This document shows, one piece after another, positions 44,898 to 52,981 of a stretch of 64,000 nt of DNA (position 1 is its first letter; each line of letters starts with the position of its first letter). A model generated the notes under the pieces. It saw only the letters and a program-made list of their open reading frames with translations, was not told the origin of the DNA and made no database searches. A program made the translations under genes and the position numbers. Source of the DNA: Vreelandella olivaria (GTDB lineage: Bacteria; Pseudomonadota; Gammaproteobacteria; Pseudomonadales; Halomonadaceae); contig NZ_JALPZO010000106.1 of NCBI RefSeq assembly GCF_023507745.1, positions 1-64,000 on the forward strand, written 5' to 3'.

Positions 44898-46163
44898 ATG
44901 CTTACGCAACGTACTAGAACCTCACGTACAGGGCATTTGCCACTGCGACGCCGACTGCTGGCCGGGCTGGCGGCGTTGCCCTTGGCACTGGCCATCTCAT
45001 CCACTACCGCTTGGGGTAACCCACCTACCAGTGAGGTGAATACCACCGGTTTGGCGGTGACGGATGACACGGTTCAGGTCGGTATCCTGCACTCGTTGAC
45101 TGGCACCATGGCGATCAGTGAAACAGGCTCTGTGGAGGCAGAGCAGTTGGCGATTGAACAGATTAACGCCCAGGGCGGCATACTGGGTCGGCAAATTGAA
45201 TACATCATTGAAGATGGCGCCAGCGACTGGCCCACATTTGCTGACCGCACCCGCAAGCTGCTGACTCAGGATAATGTGGCAGCCATTTTTGGCGCCTGGA
45301 CATCAGCATCACGTAAAGCCATGTTACCGGTTCTGGAACGGGAAAATGGACTTCTTTATTACCCTACCTTTTATGAAGGCCTGGAGCAGTCCCCCAATGT
45401 TATTTATACCGGCCAGGAAGCCACACAGCAGATACTGGCAAGTATTGACTGGGCCTGGAACGAGCAGGGAGCAAGAACGTTCTATTTAATCGGCTCTGAC
45501 TATATCTGGCCGCGCACTTCAATGAAGATCGCCCGTATCCATATTGAAGAGGTGCTTGGTGGAGAAGTCGTCGGTGAAGACTATGCCCCTCTTGGGCACA
45601 CCTCCTTTGGCTCTAACATCAACCGTATCCGGCTGCGTAGGCCTGATGTGATTTTTGCCGCTGTTGTGGGTGGCAGTAACGTGGCGTGGTTTCGTCAGCT
45701 AAACGCAGCCGGTATCAATGGCGACAATCAAACGCTGCTCACTATTTCGGTGACCGAAGATGAAGTGCTCGGGATAGGTGGTGAGAACGTCGCTGGTTTC
45801 TATTCGGCAATGAAGTATTTCCAGAGTCTGGATAATGAAAACAATGCTGCCTTCGTAGAGGCTTTCCAGGAGCGCTGGGGAGCAGACAGTGTCATCGGTG
45901 ATGTAACGCAAGCCGCCTACCTGGGTCCATGGTTGTGGAAGGCCGCTGTTGAAAAAGCTGGCACATTTGATGTTGACGCTGTTTCAGCCGCCATGGCGGA
46001 TATTGAGCTGACAACAGCGCCTGAAGGCTACGTCAAAGTGCACCCGAATCGCCACCTTTGGAGCAAGACGCGCATAGGCCGCTGGAATGAAACCGGGCAG
46101 GCGGATGTTGTCTGGGAGTCGGACCTGATCGAGCCTAACCCTTTCCCCGAGGGATACCAGTAA
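44898..46163 (+). CDS. urtA: Urea/short-chain amide ABC transporter substrate-binding protein
   Basis: A 421-aa precursor of the UrtA/FmdD/AmiC-like branch of type 1 periplasmic binding proteins. The leader carries LRRRLLAGLAALPLALA and ends near residue 41. The mature part has VGILHSLTGTMAISE, the ligand-region FGAWTSASRKAMLPVLE, LLYYPTFYEGLEQSPNVIYT and EGYVKVHPNRHLW, all usual in UrtA and FmdD. The frame is open 29 codons earlier, but MLTQRTRTSRTG at 44898 fits a signal peptide. It heads a run of transporter, amidase and formamidase genes with no urease, so short-chain amides may be the real substrate. Confidence 0.88.
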   Translation: MLTQRTRTSRTGHLPLRRRLLAGLAALPLALAISSTTAWGNPPTSEVNTTGLAVTDDTVQVGILHSLTGTMAISETGSVEAEQLAIEQINAQGGILGRQIEYIIEDGASDWPTFADRTRKLLTQDNVAAIFGAWTSASRKAMLPVLERENGLLYYPTFYEGLEQSPNVIYTGQEATQQILASIDWAWNEQGARTFYLIGSDYIWPRTSMKIARIHIEEVLGGEVVGEDYAPLGHTSFGSNINRIRLRRPDVIFAAVVGGSNVAWFRQLNAAGINGDNQTLLTISVTEDEVLGIGGENVAGFYSAMKYFQSLDNENNAAFVEAFQERWGADSVIGDVTQAAYLGPWLWKAAVEKAGTFDVDAVSAAMADIELTTAPEGYVKVHPNRHLWSKTRIGRWNETGQADVVWESDLIEPNPFPEGYQ

Positions 46164-46175
46164 TCAATAACTCTG

Positions 46176-46200
46176 TCTGCGGCAACTTAGTTGCCGCAGA
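46176..46200 (+). terminator. Stem-loop between urtA and urtB
   Basis: The arms tctgcggcaa and ttgccgcaga form a perfect ten-base stem with a five-base loop, 13 bases after the urtA stop codon. It has no strong T-run, so partial termination or message protection is likely, allowing excess binding protein. Confidence 0.6.
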
Positions 46201-46240
46201 GCCGCTGTTATTTGTTTGATATCAACGGGGGGACTCCATC

Positions 46241-47161
46241 ATGGATGGATTCACAACACAGGAGCTGATGGCCATTCTGGCGATGCAGGGCTTTGCTGGG
46301 GTCAGCTTCTTCAGCGTTCTGCTACTGATGGCCTTGGGGCTGGCAATTATTTACGGTCAGATGCGTGTGATCAATATGGCGCACGGCGAGTTCATGGTGA
46401 TGGGTGCCTATGCCACTTATCTCTGCTCCATCACGCTGGGCCAATTTCCGGGGATGACCGACTACTATCTGTTTCTTGCCCTTCCGATTGCCTTCGCAAG
46501 TGCGTTCGCGATGGGCTATCTGGTGGAGTGGGTGCTGATACGCCACCTATATCACCGGCCCCTGGATACGCTATTGGCGACCTGGGGGCTGGCGCTCATC
46601 ATGCAGCAAGGCTTCCGGTCGATATTCGGGGCACGCGAAGTCAGTGTCACGGTGCCCGGTTGGCTGCGCGGTTCCTACCAGCCCACCATGATGATCGACA
46701 TTCCTCTCAATGGCATTGCCATTCTTGTATTAACGCTATTTGTCACTCTAGGCGTGTGGTGGCTCCTGTTTCGTTCACGCTGGGGGTTACGGGTCCGCTG
46801 TACGACCGCCAATCGTGAAATGAGTGGGGCGATTGGTATCAATACCAAGCGTGTTGACCGTATGACGTTTGCCTTGGGTTGTGGCATTGCCGGTATCGCC
46901 GGTGCAGCGTTCACCACGATTTCCTCTACCGGCCCGACCAGCGGCTCGCTGTATATCGTCGATACCTTCCTGGTTGTTGTGTTTGGGGGTGCGGGCAGTC
47001 TGCTGGGTACTATCGCCTCCGCGTTCTCCATTGCTCAGGCGCAGTCGGTAATGGAGTTCTTCATGGGGGGATCAATGGCGAAAGTGCTCACCCTGCTAAC
47101 CGTTATAGCCATTTTGTTGATGCGTCCTGAAGGTTTGGTCGCTAGCAAGGTGCGTCGTTAA
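46241..47161 (+). CDS. urtB: Urea/amide ABC transporter permease UrtB
   Basis: A 306-aa branched-chain-type permease with about eight helices. The LLLMALGLAIIYGQMRVINM motif with AHGEFMVMGAYATY, the TWGLALIMQQGFRSIFG segment and VVFGGAGSLLGTIASAF near the end match UrtB/FmdE. It has a good ggggggac-type site and lies 77 bases after urtA. It pairs with UrtC to form the channel. Confidence 0.93.
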   Translation: MDGFTTQELMAILAMQGFAGVSFFSVLLLMALGLAIIYGQMRVINMAHGEFMVMGAYATYLCSITLGQFPGMTDYYLFLALPIAFASAFAMGYLVEWVLIRHLYHRPLDTLLATWGLALIMQQGFRSIFGAREVSVTVPGWLRGSYQPTMMIDIPLNGIAILVLTLFVTLGVWWLLFRSRWGLRVRCTTANREMSGAIGINTKRVDRMTFALGCGIAGIAGAAFTTISSTGPTSGSLYIVDTFLVVVFGGAGSLLGTIASAFSIAQAQSVMEFFMGGSMAKVLTLLTVIAILLMRPEGLVASKVRR

Positions 47162-47173
47162 GGAGGTGTCACC

Positions 47174-48310
47174 ATGACATTGATCAATCGCCTGTTTACA
47201 GGACGCCATGCAAGTTTGGGGGGCATCGCCCTGCTGGCGCTCATCCTGATCGTCGTGATGCCCATGGCCCTGGACCTCTATCGCCTGAACCTTGCGGGGC
47301 GCTATTTAACCTATGCCTTTGTCGCGCTCGGTCTTGTGTTGTGCTGGGGGTACGGCGGCATTCTTAGCCTGGGCCAGGGTATCTTTTTTGGAGTGGGTGG
47401 CTATGCCATGGCGATGTTCCTGAAACTTGAAGCCTCTGACCCCGAGAGCACCAGCATCCAGACGACCCCCGGTATCCCGGATTTCATGGACTGGAACCGG
47501 ATTACCGAACTGCCCTGGTTCTGGGTACCCTTTGAAAGTCTGACGTTCACTATTCTGGCGGTATTGACACTGCCGGCCGCCTTTGCCTTTGTCATCGGCT
47601 ATGCCATGTTCAAGCGTCGGGTAAGCGGTGTGTACTTCGCTATCATCACCCAGGCTCTGGCGGTGGTTCTGACGATTTTAATTGTAGGGCAGCAAGGCTA
47701 TACCGGTGGAATCAACGGTATTACCGACTTGCGCACGCTGAAGGGCTGGGATATCCGCGATGATAGCTCTCAGTACCTGCTTTACTACCTCAATGCGGTG
47801 CTATTGATCGGCTGTGTGCTCATTGGCCGCTGGGTGCTGAGCAGCAAATATGGACGTATCCTGACAGCGCTGCGTGATCGGGAAGACCGGGTACGTTTCT
47901 CCGGCTACGATGTTGCCAACTTCAAGATCTTCATCTTTTGCCTGGCGGCTTTCATGTCGGGTATCGGCGGGGCGATGTTCACCCTGCAGGTTGGTTTCAT
48001 GTCGCCCTCCTTTGTGGGCATTGTGCCCTCCATCGAGTTTGTTATCTTCGCCGCCGTTGGCGGGCGCCTGTCGCTGCTGGGCGGGGTCTATGGCGCCTTG
48101 TTGGTCAGCTATGCCAAGACCCTGTTCGCCGAAGCTTACCCCCAACTCTGGCAGGTCATGATCGGCACGGTATTTATTTTAGTCGTGCTGATACTGCCGT
48201 ATGGACTGGCAAGTGTGGTGGACCGCTACTGGCCGCTGCTCAGGTCACGCCTGCCGCTAGCCAGGAGGTCATCCGCCAGCAGTTCCTCTACCACGGAGAG
48301 CCGCCCATGA
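47174..48310 (+). CDS. urtC: Urea/amide ABC transporter permease UrtC
   Basis: A 378-aa LivM-like permease. Features are FVALGLVLCWGYGGILSLGQ with GIFFGVGGYAMAMFL, the loop RVSGVYFAIITQALAVVLTI, EDRVRFSGYDVANFKIFIF and AAVGGRLSLLGGVYGALLVS. It begins 12 bases after urtB and overlaps the urtD start by four bases (ATGA). The C-terminal 20 residues are a Ser/Arg-rich tail. Confidence 0.93.
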   Translation: MTLINRLFTGRHASLGGIALLALILIVVMPMALDLYRLNLAGRYLTYAFVALGLVLCWGYGGILSLGQGIFFGVGGYAMAMFLKLEASDPESTSIQTTPGIPDFMDWNRITELPWFWVPFESLTFTILAVLTLPAAFAFVIGYAMFKRRVSGVYFAIITQALAVVLTILIVGQQGYTGGINGITDLRTLKGWDIRDDSSQYLLYYLNAVLLIGCVLIGRWVLSSKYGRILTALRDREDRVRFSGYDVANFKIFIFCLAAFMSGIGGAMFTLQVGFMSPSFVGIVPSIEFVIFAAVGGRLSLLGGVYGALLVSYAKTLFAEAYPQLWQVMIGTVFILVVLILPYGLASVVDRYWPLLRSRLPLARRSSASSSSTTESRP

Positions 48311-49053
48311 GTTCAAACACCGACTTTCTACTCGCTATTGAGGGGCTCACGGTGTCTTTTGATGGCTTCAAAGCCATTGAAGGGCTGAATTTCTACATGG
48401 ATGAAAGTGAGCTGCGCGTCGTCATTGGTCCTAACGGTGCTGGCAAGACGACCTTGCTCGACCTGATTTGCGGCAAGACCAAAGCCACCGAAGGGTCCAT
48501 TAAGTTTCGCGGCAAGGAGCTGACTCAGTTGCGTGAGCATCGCATTGTCTGGGAAGGGGTGGGGCGCAAGTTCCAGAACCCCTCCATTTATGAAGGGCTG
48601 AGTGTCTTCGACAACCTGGAAGCCTCCTACCCGGAAGGGCGCAGTGTGTTTGGCGCATTGGCCTTCAAGCGAGACGAGCAGGTGGTGCAGCGCATTCATA
48701 ACGTTGCCAGGGAAATCCAGCTGGAAGACCGCCTGGATATGGAAGCTGGCCTGCTCAGTCACGGTCAGAAGCAGTGGCTGGAGATTGGCATGTTACTGAT
48801 CCAGGAGCCGGAACTGCTGATGCTGGACGAGCCGGTGGCCGGGATGAGTGCCAGTGAGCGCCAGGAAACCGCCACCTTGCTCAAGCGTATTTCCCAGGGG
48901 CGCTCGGTGATCGTTATAGAGCATGACATGGAGTTCGTGGCGGCGCTGGGTGGCAAGGTTACCGTTTTGCATCAGGGCAAGATCCTGGCAGAAGGGGATA
49001 TTGAAACGGTCAAGCAGAACAAGCACGTCATCGACGTATATCTGGGCCATTGA
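48307..49053 (+). CDS. urtD: Urea/amide ABC transporter ATP-binding protein UrtD
   Basis: A 248-aa LivG-like ATPase. Walker A GPNGAGKT, the Q-loop region VGRKFQNPSIYEGL, the signature variant LLSHGQKQWLEIGMLLI, Walker B LLMLDEPVAGM and the EHDME switch are present. The LSHGQKQ form (instead of LSGGQ) is normal in UrtD. The frame is open far upstream, but the ATG at 48307 is the family start and overlaps the urtC stop codon. Confidence 0.93.
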   Translation: MSSNTDFLLAIEGLTVSFDGFKAIEGLNFYMDESELRVVIGPNGAGKTTLLDLICGKTKATEGSIKFRGKELTQLREHRIVWEGVGRKFQNPSIYEGLSVFDNLEASYPEGRSVFGALAFKRDEQVVQRIHNVAREIQLEDRLDMEAGLLSHGQKQWLEIGMLLIQEPELLMLDEPVAGMSASERQETATLLKRISQGRSVIVIEHDMEFVAALGGKVTVLHQGKILAEGDIETVKQNKHVIDVYLGH

Positions 49054-49070
49054 GGCTTAAGGAGATCAAA

Positions 49071-49757
49071 ATGCTCGACGTCAGCAATCTGCAAGTGAGC
49101 TATGGCCAGAGCCAGGTTATCCACAACATGAGTTTTACCATGGGCAAGGAGGAGTCGCTGGCCGTGATGGGACGCAATGGCATGGGAAAGACCACCTTGT
49201 TCAAGGCTCTGATCGGTATTCTGCCTAGTGAAGGAAAATTAATGCTCAATGGGCAGGATATTTCTGGCATGTCCTCACACCAACGGGTGGCCGCTGGGCT
49301 GGCCTATGTACCCCAGGGCAGGATGATCTTCTCCAATTTGAGTGTGCAGGAAAATATTGAAGCGGGGCTGGAGACCGCCAGGGCGAAGAAAGTGCCAAGT
49401 GAAATATTCGACCTGTTTCCGGTGCTGCATGACATGCGTCACCGCAAGGGAGGCAACCTGTCGGGGGGGCAGCAGCAGCAGCTTGCCATTGCTCGTGCGT
49501 TGGTTTCTGAGCCCAAGGTACTTCTGCTCGATGAGCCGACCGAAGGTATTCAGCCCTCTATCATCAAGGAGATTGCCGCCACCCTGAATGAGATCCGCGC
49601 GATGAAGAAAATCGCCATCCTGGTATCGGAGCAGGTGCTGAGTTTTACCATGGAAATGGCCGACCGCCTGGCGGTGATTGAGAAAGGCTCCATTGTTCAT
49701 GAGGAGCGGCGTGAAACGGCGGATCAAGCCAAGATAGCCAGTTTTCTGGCGGTTTAG
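49071..49757 (+). CDS. urtE: Urea/amide ABC transporter ATP-binding protein UrtE
   Basis: A 228-aa LivF-like ATPase. It has Walker A GRNGMGKT, signature LSGGQQQQLAIARAL, Walker B VLLLDEPTEGIQPS and VSEQVLSFTMEMADR in place of the usual histidine switch region, as is common in UrtE. A TAAGGAG site sets the start at 49071, 17 bases after urtD. It completes the urtABCDE set; amiE follows 63 bases later on the same strand. Confidence 0.93.
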   Translation: MLDVSNLQVSYGQSQVIHNMSFTMGKEESLAVMGRNGMGKTTLFKALIGILPSEGKLMLNGQDISGMSSHQRVAAGLAYVPQGRMIFSNLSVQENIEAGLETARAKKVPSEIFDLFPVLHDMRHRKGGNLSGGQQQQLAIARALVSEPKVLLLDEPTEGIQPSIIKEIAATLNEIRAMKKIAILVSEQVLSFTMEMADRLAVIEKGSIVHEERRETADQAKIASFLAV

Positions 49758-49820
49758 AGGTGCCCGTACCGCTTTGCCATGCAGTCGGGGCCATCAATTA
49801 ACGTTTAAGAGGAAGCTTTT

Positions 49821-50864
49821 ATGCGTCACGGTGATATTTCCAGCAGTGCAGATACGGTTGGTGTTGCAGTCGTCAATTACACGATGCCGCGGCTGCATAC
49901 GCGAGCGGAAGTAGTTGAGAATGCCCACAGGATTGCTGACATGGTCAGGGGCATGAAAGTAGGCCTGCCAGGCATGGATCTCGTAGTGTTTCCCGAGTAC
50001 AGCACCATGGGAATCATGTATGACAACGACGAAATGATGGCGACGGCGGCCACTATTCCCGGTGCTGAAACGGCTATCTTTTCCGAGGCTTGTCGTGAGG
50101 CCAATACCTGGGGGGTCTTTTCACTGACAGGTGAGTGCCATGAAGAGCATCCCCACAAAGCGCCCTACAACACGCTGGTACTGATTAATAATCATGGCGA
50201 GATAGTACAGAAGTATCGTAAGTGCATTCCCTGGTGCCCTATCGAGGGCTGGTATCCAGGTGACACCACCTATGTCACTGAAGGACCCAAAGGGCTCAAG
50301 ATCAGTCTGATTATTTGTGATGATGGCAACTACCCGGAGATTTGGCGTGATTGTGCGATGAAGGGAGCCGAACTGATCGTGCGCTGTCAGGGCTACATGT
50401 ACCCGGCCAAGGAGCAGCAGATCATGATGGCAAAAGCGATGGCGTGGGCTAACAACTGCTACGTCGCGGTTGCCAATGCTACCGGGTTTGACGGCGTCTA
50501 CTCCTATTTCGGCCATTCTGCCATTGTCGGTTTTGATGGCCGCACGCTGGGTGAATGTGGTGAAGAGGATATGGGCGTGCAATATGCACAGCTCTCGGTC
50601 AGTCAAATCCGCGATGCCCGCGCTAATGATCAATCCCAGAACCACCTGTTTAAGCTGCTGCACCGTGGTTATACCGGCATGTACAACTCCGGGGATGGCG
50701 ACAAAGGGGTGGCCGACTGCCCATTCGACTTCTACCGCACCTGGGTGATGGATGCCGAGAAGGCACGCGATCAGGTAGAAGCCATGACCCGTGGCACCAT
50801 TGGGGTGGCCGGTTGCCCCGTCGGTGAATTGCCGGTGGAAGGCAAAGAGCGTAGCGCAAGTTAG
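49821..50864 (+). CDS. amiE: Aliphatic amidase
   Basis: A 347-aa nitrilase-superfamily amidase that hydrolyses short aliphatic amides such as acetamide and propionamide to the acid and ammonia. The catalytic triad E59 ([10 protein letters not shown]), K134 ([11 protein letters not shown]) and C166 ([12 protein letters not shown]) is complete. The N-terminus [20 protein letters not shown] and full length match AmiE, not the shorter formamidase AmiF. An aagagga site precedes the ATG. Its place after urtABCDE supports the view that the transporter brings in amides. Confidence 0.95.
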   Translation: MRHGDISSSADTVGVAVVNYTMPRLHTRAEVVENAHRIADMVRGMKVGLPGMDLVVFPEYSTMGIMYDNDEMMATAATIPGAETAIFSEACREANTWGVFSLTGECHEEHPHKAPYNTLVLINNHGEIVQKYRKCIPWCPIEGWYPGDTTYVTEGPKGLKISLIICDDGNYPEIWRDCAMKGAELIVRCQGYMYPAKEQQIMMAKAMAWANNCYVAVANATGFDGVYSYFGHSAIVGFDGRTLGECGEEDMGVQYAQLSVSQIRDARANDQSQNHLFKLLHRGYTGMYNSGDGDKGVADCPFDFYRTWVMDAEKARDQVEAMTRGTIGVAGCPVGELPVEGKERSAS

Positions 50865-50892
50865 AGACCGGGCATGCTTTTCATCAACGACC

Positions 50893-50919
50893 AGCCAGCG
50901 GCCCATCAGGCCGCTGGCT
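50893..50919 (+). terminator. Stem-loop after amiE
   Basis: The arms agccagcggcc and ggccgctggct form a perfect 11-base stem with a five-base loop, 28 bases after the amiE stop codon. No T-run follows, so termination may be partial. The next 240 bases up to fmdA contain no gene and should hold the fmdA promoter. Confidence 0.6.
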
Positions 50920-51157
50920 CTCGTGGCCGCATTGGCAGCCGGCCCTCCCGGTTTTTGTTTGACCCTCATGAGGTCATGGCGTTGCTACGTTCACGCTGCT
51001 GTCAGGCCCCTTTGAGTTGTATACGTCATATAACGTAGCCATCAGGGGGTATTAGCTTATGGTCGCTGGCGTGCCGGTTTTACATAGTTGAGAGCGGGAA
51101 GAGCAACCTCCCAAGGTAATTTCACTCGCTGATGTTATGTAAAAAGAGGTAGGTGTT

Positions 51158-52387
51158 ATGGCTGACACAATTATCAAGATTGATCTGAGCAAATCCCCTT
51201 ACGAGAATGAGCAGGTACACAACCGCTGGCACCCCGATATTCCGATGGCCGCCATGGTGAAACCCGGTGACGACTTCATCGTTGAGTGCCATGACTGGAC
51301 AGGCGGGCAGATCAATAACGATGACAGCGCTGATGATGTGCGTGATGTGGACCTCACCCAAGTACACTTTCTCTCTGGCCCGGTGGGAGTGGAAGGCGCA
51401 GAACCTGGCGATCTACTGGTGGTTGAAATTCTTGATATCGGCACCTTTGAAGAGAGCCAATGGGGCTTCAATGGTTTCTTCTCCAAGCAAAATGGCGGCG
51501 GTTTTCTTACCGAACACTACCCGGATGCGCAGAAATCGATCTGGGACTTCAACGGTATGTTTACCAAGTCGCGTCATATCCCCGGTGTCGAGTTCGCGGG
51601 GCTGATTCACCCAGGGTTGATCGGCTGCCTGCCATCCAAGGAGATGCTGGCGGAGTGGAACCGGCGTGAAAAAGAGCTCTATGACACCGATCCGGACCGT
51701 GTACCTCAACTGGCGGCGTTGCCATTTGCGGATACCGCCCATATGGGCAAATTGACGGGTACCGCAAAACAGGAAGCTGCGGCGGAAGGTGCCCGGACAG
51801 TCCCGCCCCGTGAGCATGGGGGTAACTGTGATATCAAGGATCTTTCCCGGGGGTCAACTATCTATTTTCCAGTCTATGTCAAGGATGGAGGGTTGTCGGT
51901 CGGGGATCTGCACTTTAGCCAAGGGGATGGCGAAATAACCTTCTGTGGCGCCATCGAGATGGCAGGCTGGATCCACATGCGGGTCAACCTCATTAAGGGG
52001 GGCATGGAAAAATACGCTATCAAGAACCCCATCTTCAAGCCTAGCCCCATGACCCCAAAATATGATGATTACCTCATTTTTGAAGGGGTATCGGTGGATG
52101 AGCAGGGCAAGCAGCATTACCTCGACGTGCATGTTGCCTATCGCCAGGCGGTGCTCAATGCCATTGAGTACCTTAAGAAGTTTGGCTACACCGGCGCCCA
52201 GGCATATTCATTGTTAGGGTGCGCGCCCGTACAGGGACATATCAGTGGAGTCGTCGATATTCCCAACGCCTGTGCCACTCTCTGGTTGCCGACGGATATC
52301 TTCGACTTCGATGTTAAGCCGAATATGGAGGGGCCGACCACCCAAGTGGCACCCGGTACCGACTTGCCGCTTTCCAAGGATAAATAA
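51158..52387 (+). CDS. fmdA: Formamidase
   Basis: A 409-aa zinc-dependent formamidase of the FmdA/AmdA acetamidase family that hydrolyses formamide to formate and ammonia. The N-terminus MADTIIKIDLSKSPYENE with VHNRWHPDIP, the ECHDWTGGQI motif, GPVGVEGAEPGDLLVVEIL and PPREHGGNCDIKDLSRGST are family signatures. The start has an agaggt site. It is unrelated to amiE in fold, so the cluster carries two different amidases. fmdB follows, as in Methylophilus. Confidence 0.95.
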   Translation: MADTIIKIDLSKSPYENEQVHNRWHPDIPMAAMVKPGDDFIVECHDWTGGQINNDDSADDVRDVDLTQVHFLSGPVGVEGAEPGDLLVVEILDIGTFEESQWGFNGFFSKQNGGGFLTEHYPDAQKSIWDFNGMFTKSRHIPGVEFAGLIHPGLIGCLPSKEMLAEWNRREKELYDTDPDRVPQLAALPFADTAHMGKLTGTAKQEAAAEGARTVPPREHGGNCDIKDLSRGSTIYFPVYVKDGGLSVGDLHFSQGDGEITFCGAIEMAGWIHMRVNLIKGGMEKYAIKNPIFKPSPMTPKYDDYLIFEGVSVDEQGKQHYLDVHVAYRQAVLNAIEYLKKFGYTGAQAYSLLGCAPVQGHISGVVDIPNACATLWLPTDIFDFDVKPNMEGPTTQVAPGTDLPLSKDK

Positions 52388-52522
52388 CCCGCATTACGCA
52401 CCAGTTATCACCAAGGTTAAAGAGCCAATAGGCTCAGAGCCGTTGAGTCCACAGGGTGTTGGGATAGGTCGGTCATGTCTGATCGGGGACTTGTCCCGAC
52501 ACCGCTCTCAAGGAGAAACACT

Positions 52523-52855
52523 ATGCCTCTGTACGATTACAAATGCTCCACACATGGCCTGTTTCACCAGCTGGTGCCCTTACAGGCGTCGGGCAATGCC
52601 CATGCCTGCCCACATTGTGGAACGCTGTCACCAAGAGTGCTACTGGTACCGCCGCAGTTACTGACGATGGACCCTGCTCGGCGCAGCGCTTTCGCACGTA
52701 ATGAGAAAGCGGCCCATGAGCCACGCCACGGCAACCACCACAGTGAGCGGGAGCGTGGCTGCTGCCATCATAACCGCGATAAGCCGCAAGTATTTTATAC
52801 TGCCGATGGCAACAAGATGTTTCCTTCCGCACGGCCATGGATGATCAGCCATTGA
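52523..52855 (+). CDS. fmdB: FmdB family zinc-ribbon protein
   Basis: A 110-aa protein with an N-terminal FmdB-type zinc ribbon: MPLYDYKCSTHG followed by CPHCG (cysteines at 8, 29 and 32 plus a nearby ligand). The later half is rich in His and Arg with a second CC-H region (RGCCHHNRDK) that could bind metal. FmdB was first described as a putative regulator of amide-induced genes in Methylophilus. The start at 52523 is set by an aaggaga site. It lies 135 bases after fmdA. Confidence 0.85.
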   Translation: MPLYDYKCSTHGLFHQLVPLQASGNAHACPHCGTLSPRVLLVPPQLLTMDPARRSAFARNEKAAHEPRHGNHHSERERGCCHHNRDKPQVFYTADGNKMFPSARPWMISH

Positions 52856-52981
52856 GAGACGAATGATACACTAGGGTATGTTGACGTTTTATCGCCAATC
52901 GCGTTGCTGCACGTTACATATCAACACTGGCTCTCTCCCCTGAGACGGCCAGTATTATCTCTGTTACGCAGGGGATGCATC

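Noticed and set aside
50165..50969. Long open frames on the strand opposite amiE and other genes
   Set aside because: They mirror strongly coding genes with complete catalytic motifs and have no ribosome-binding sites.
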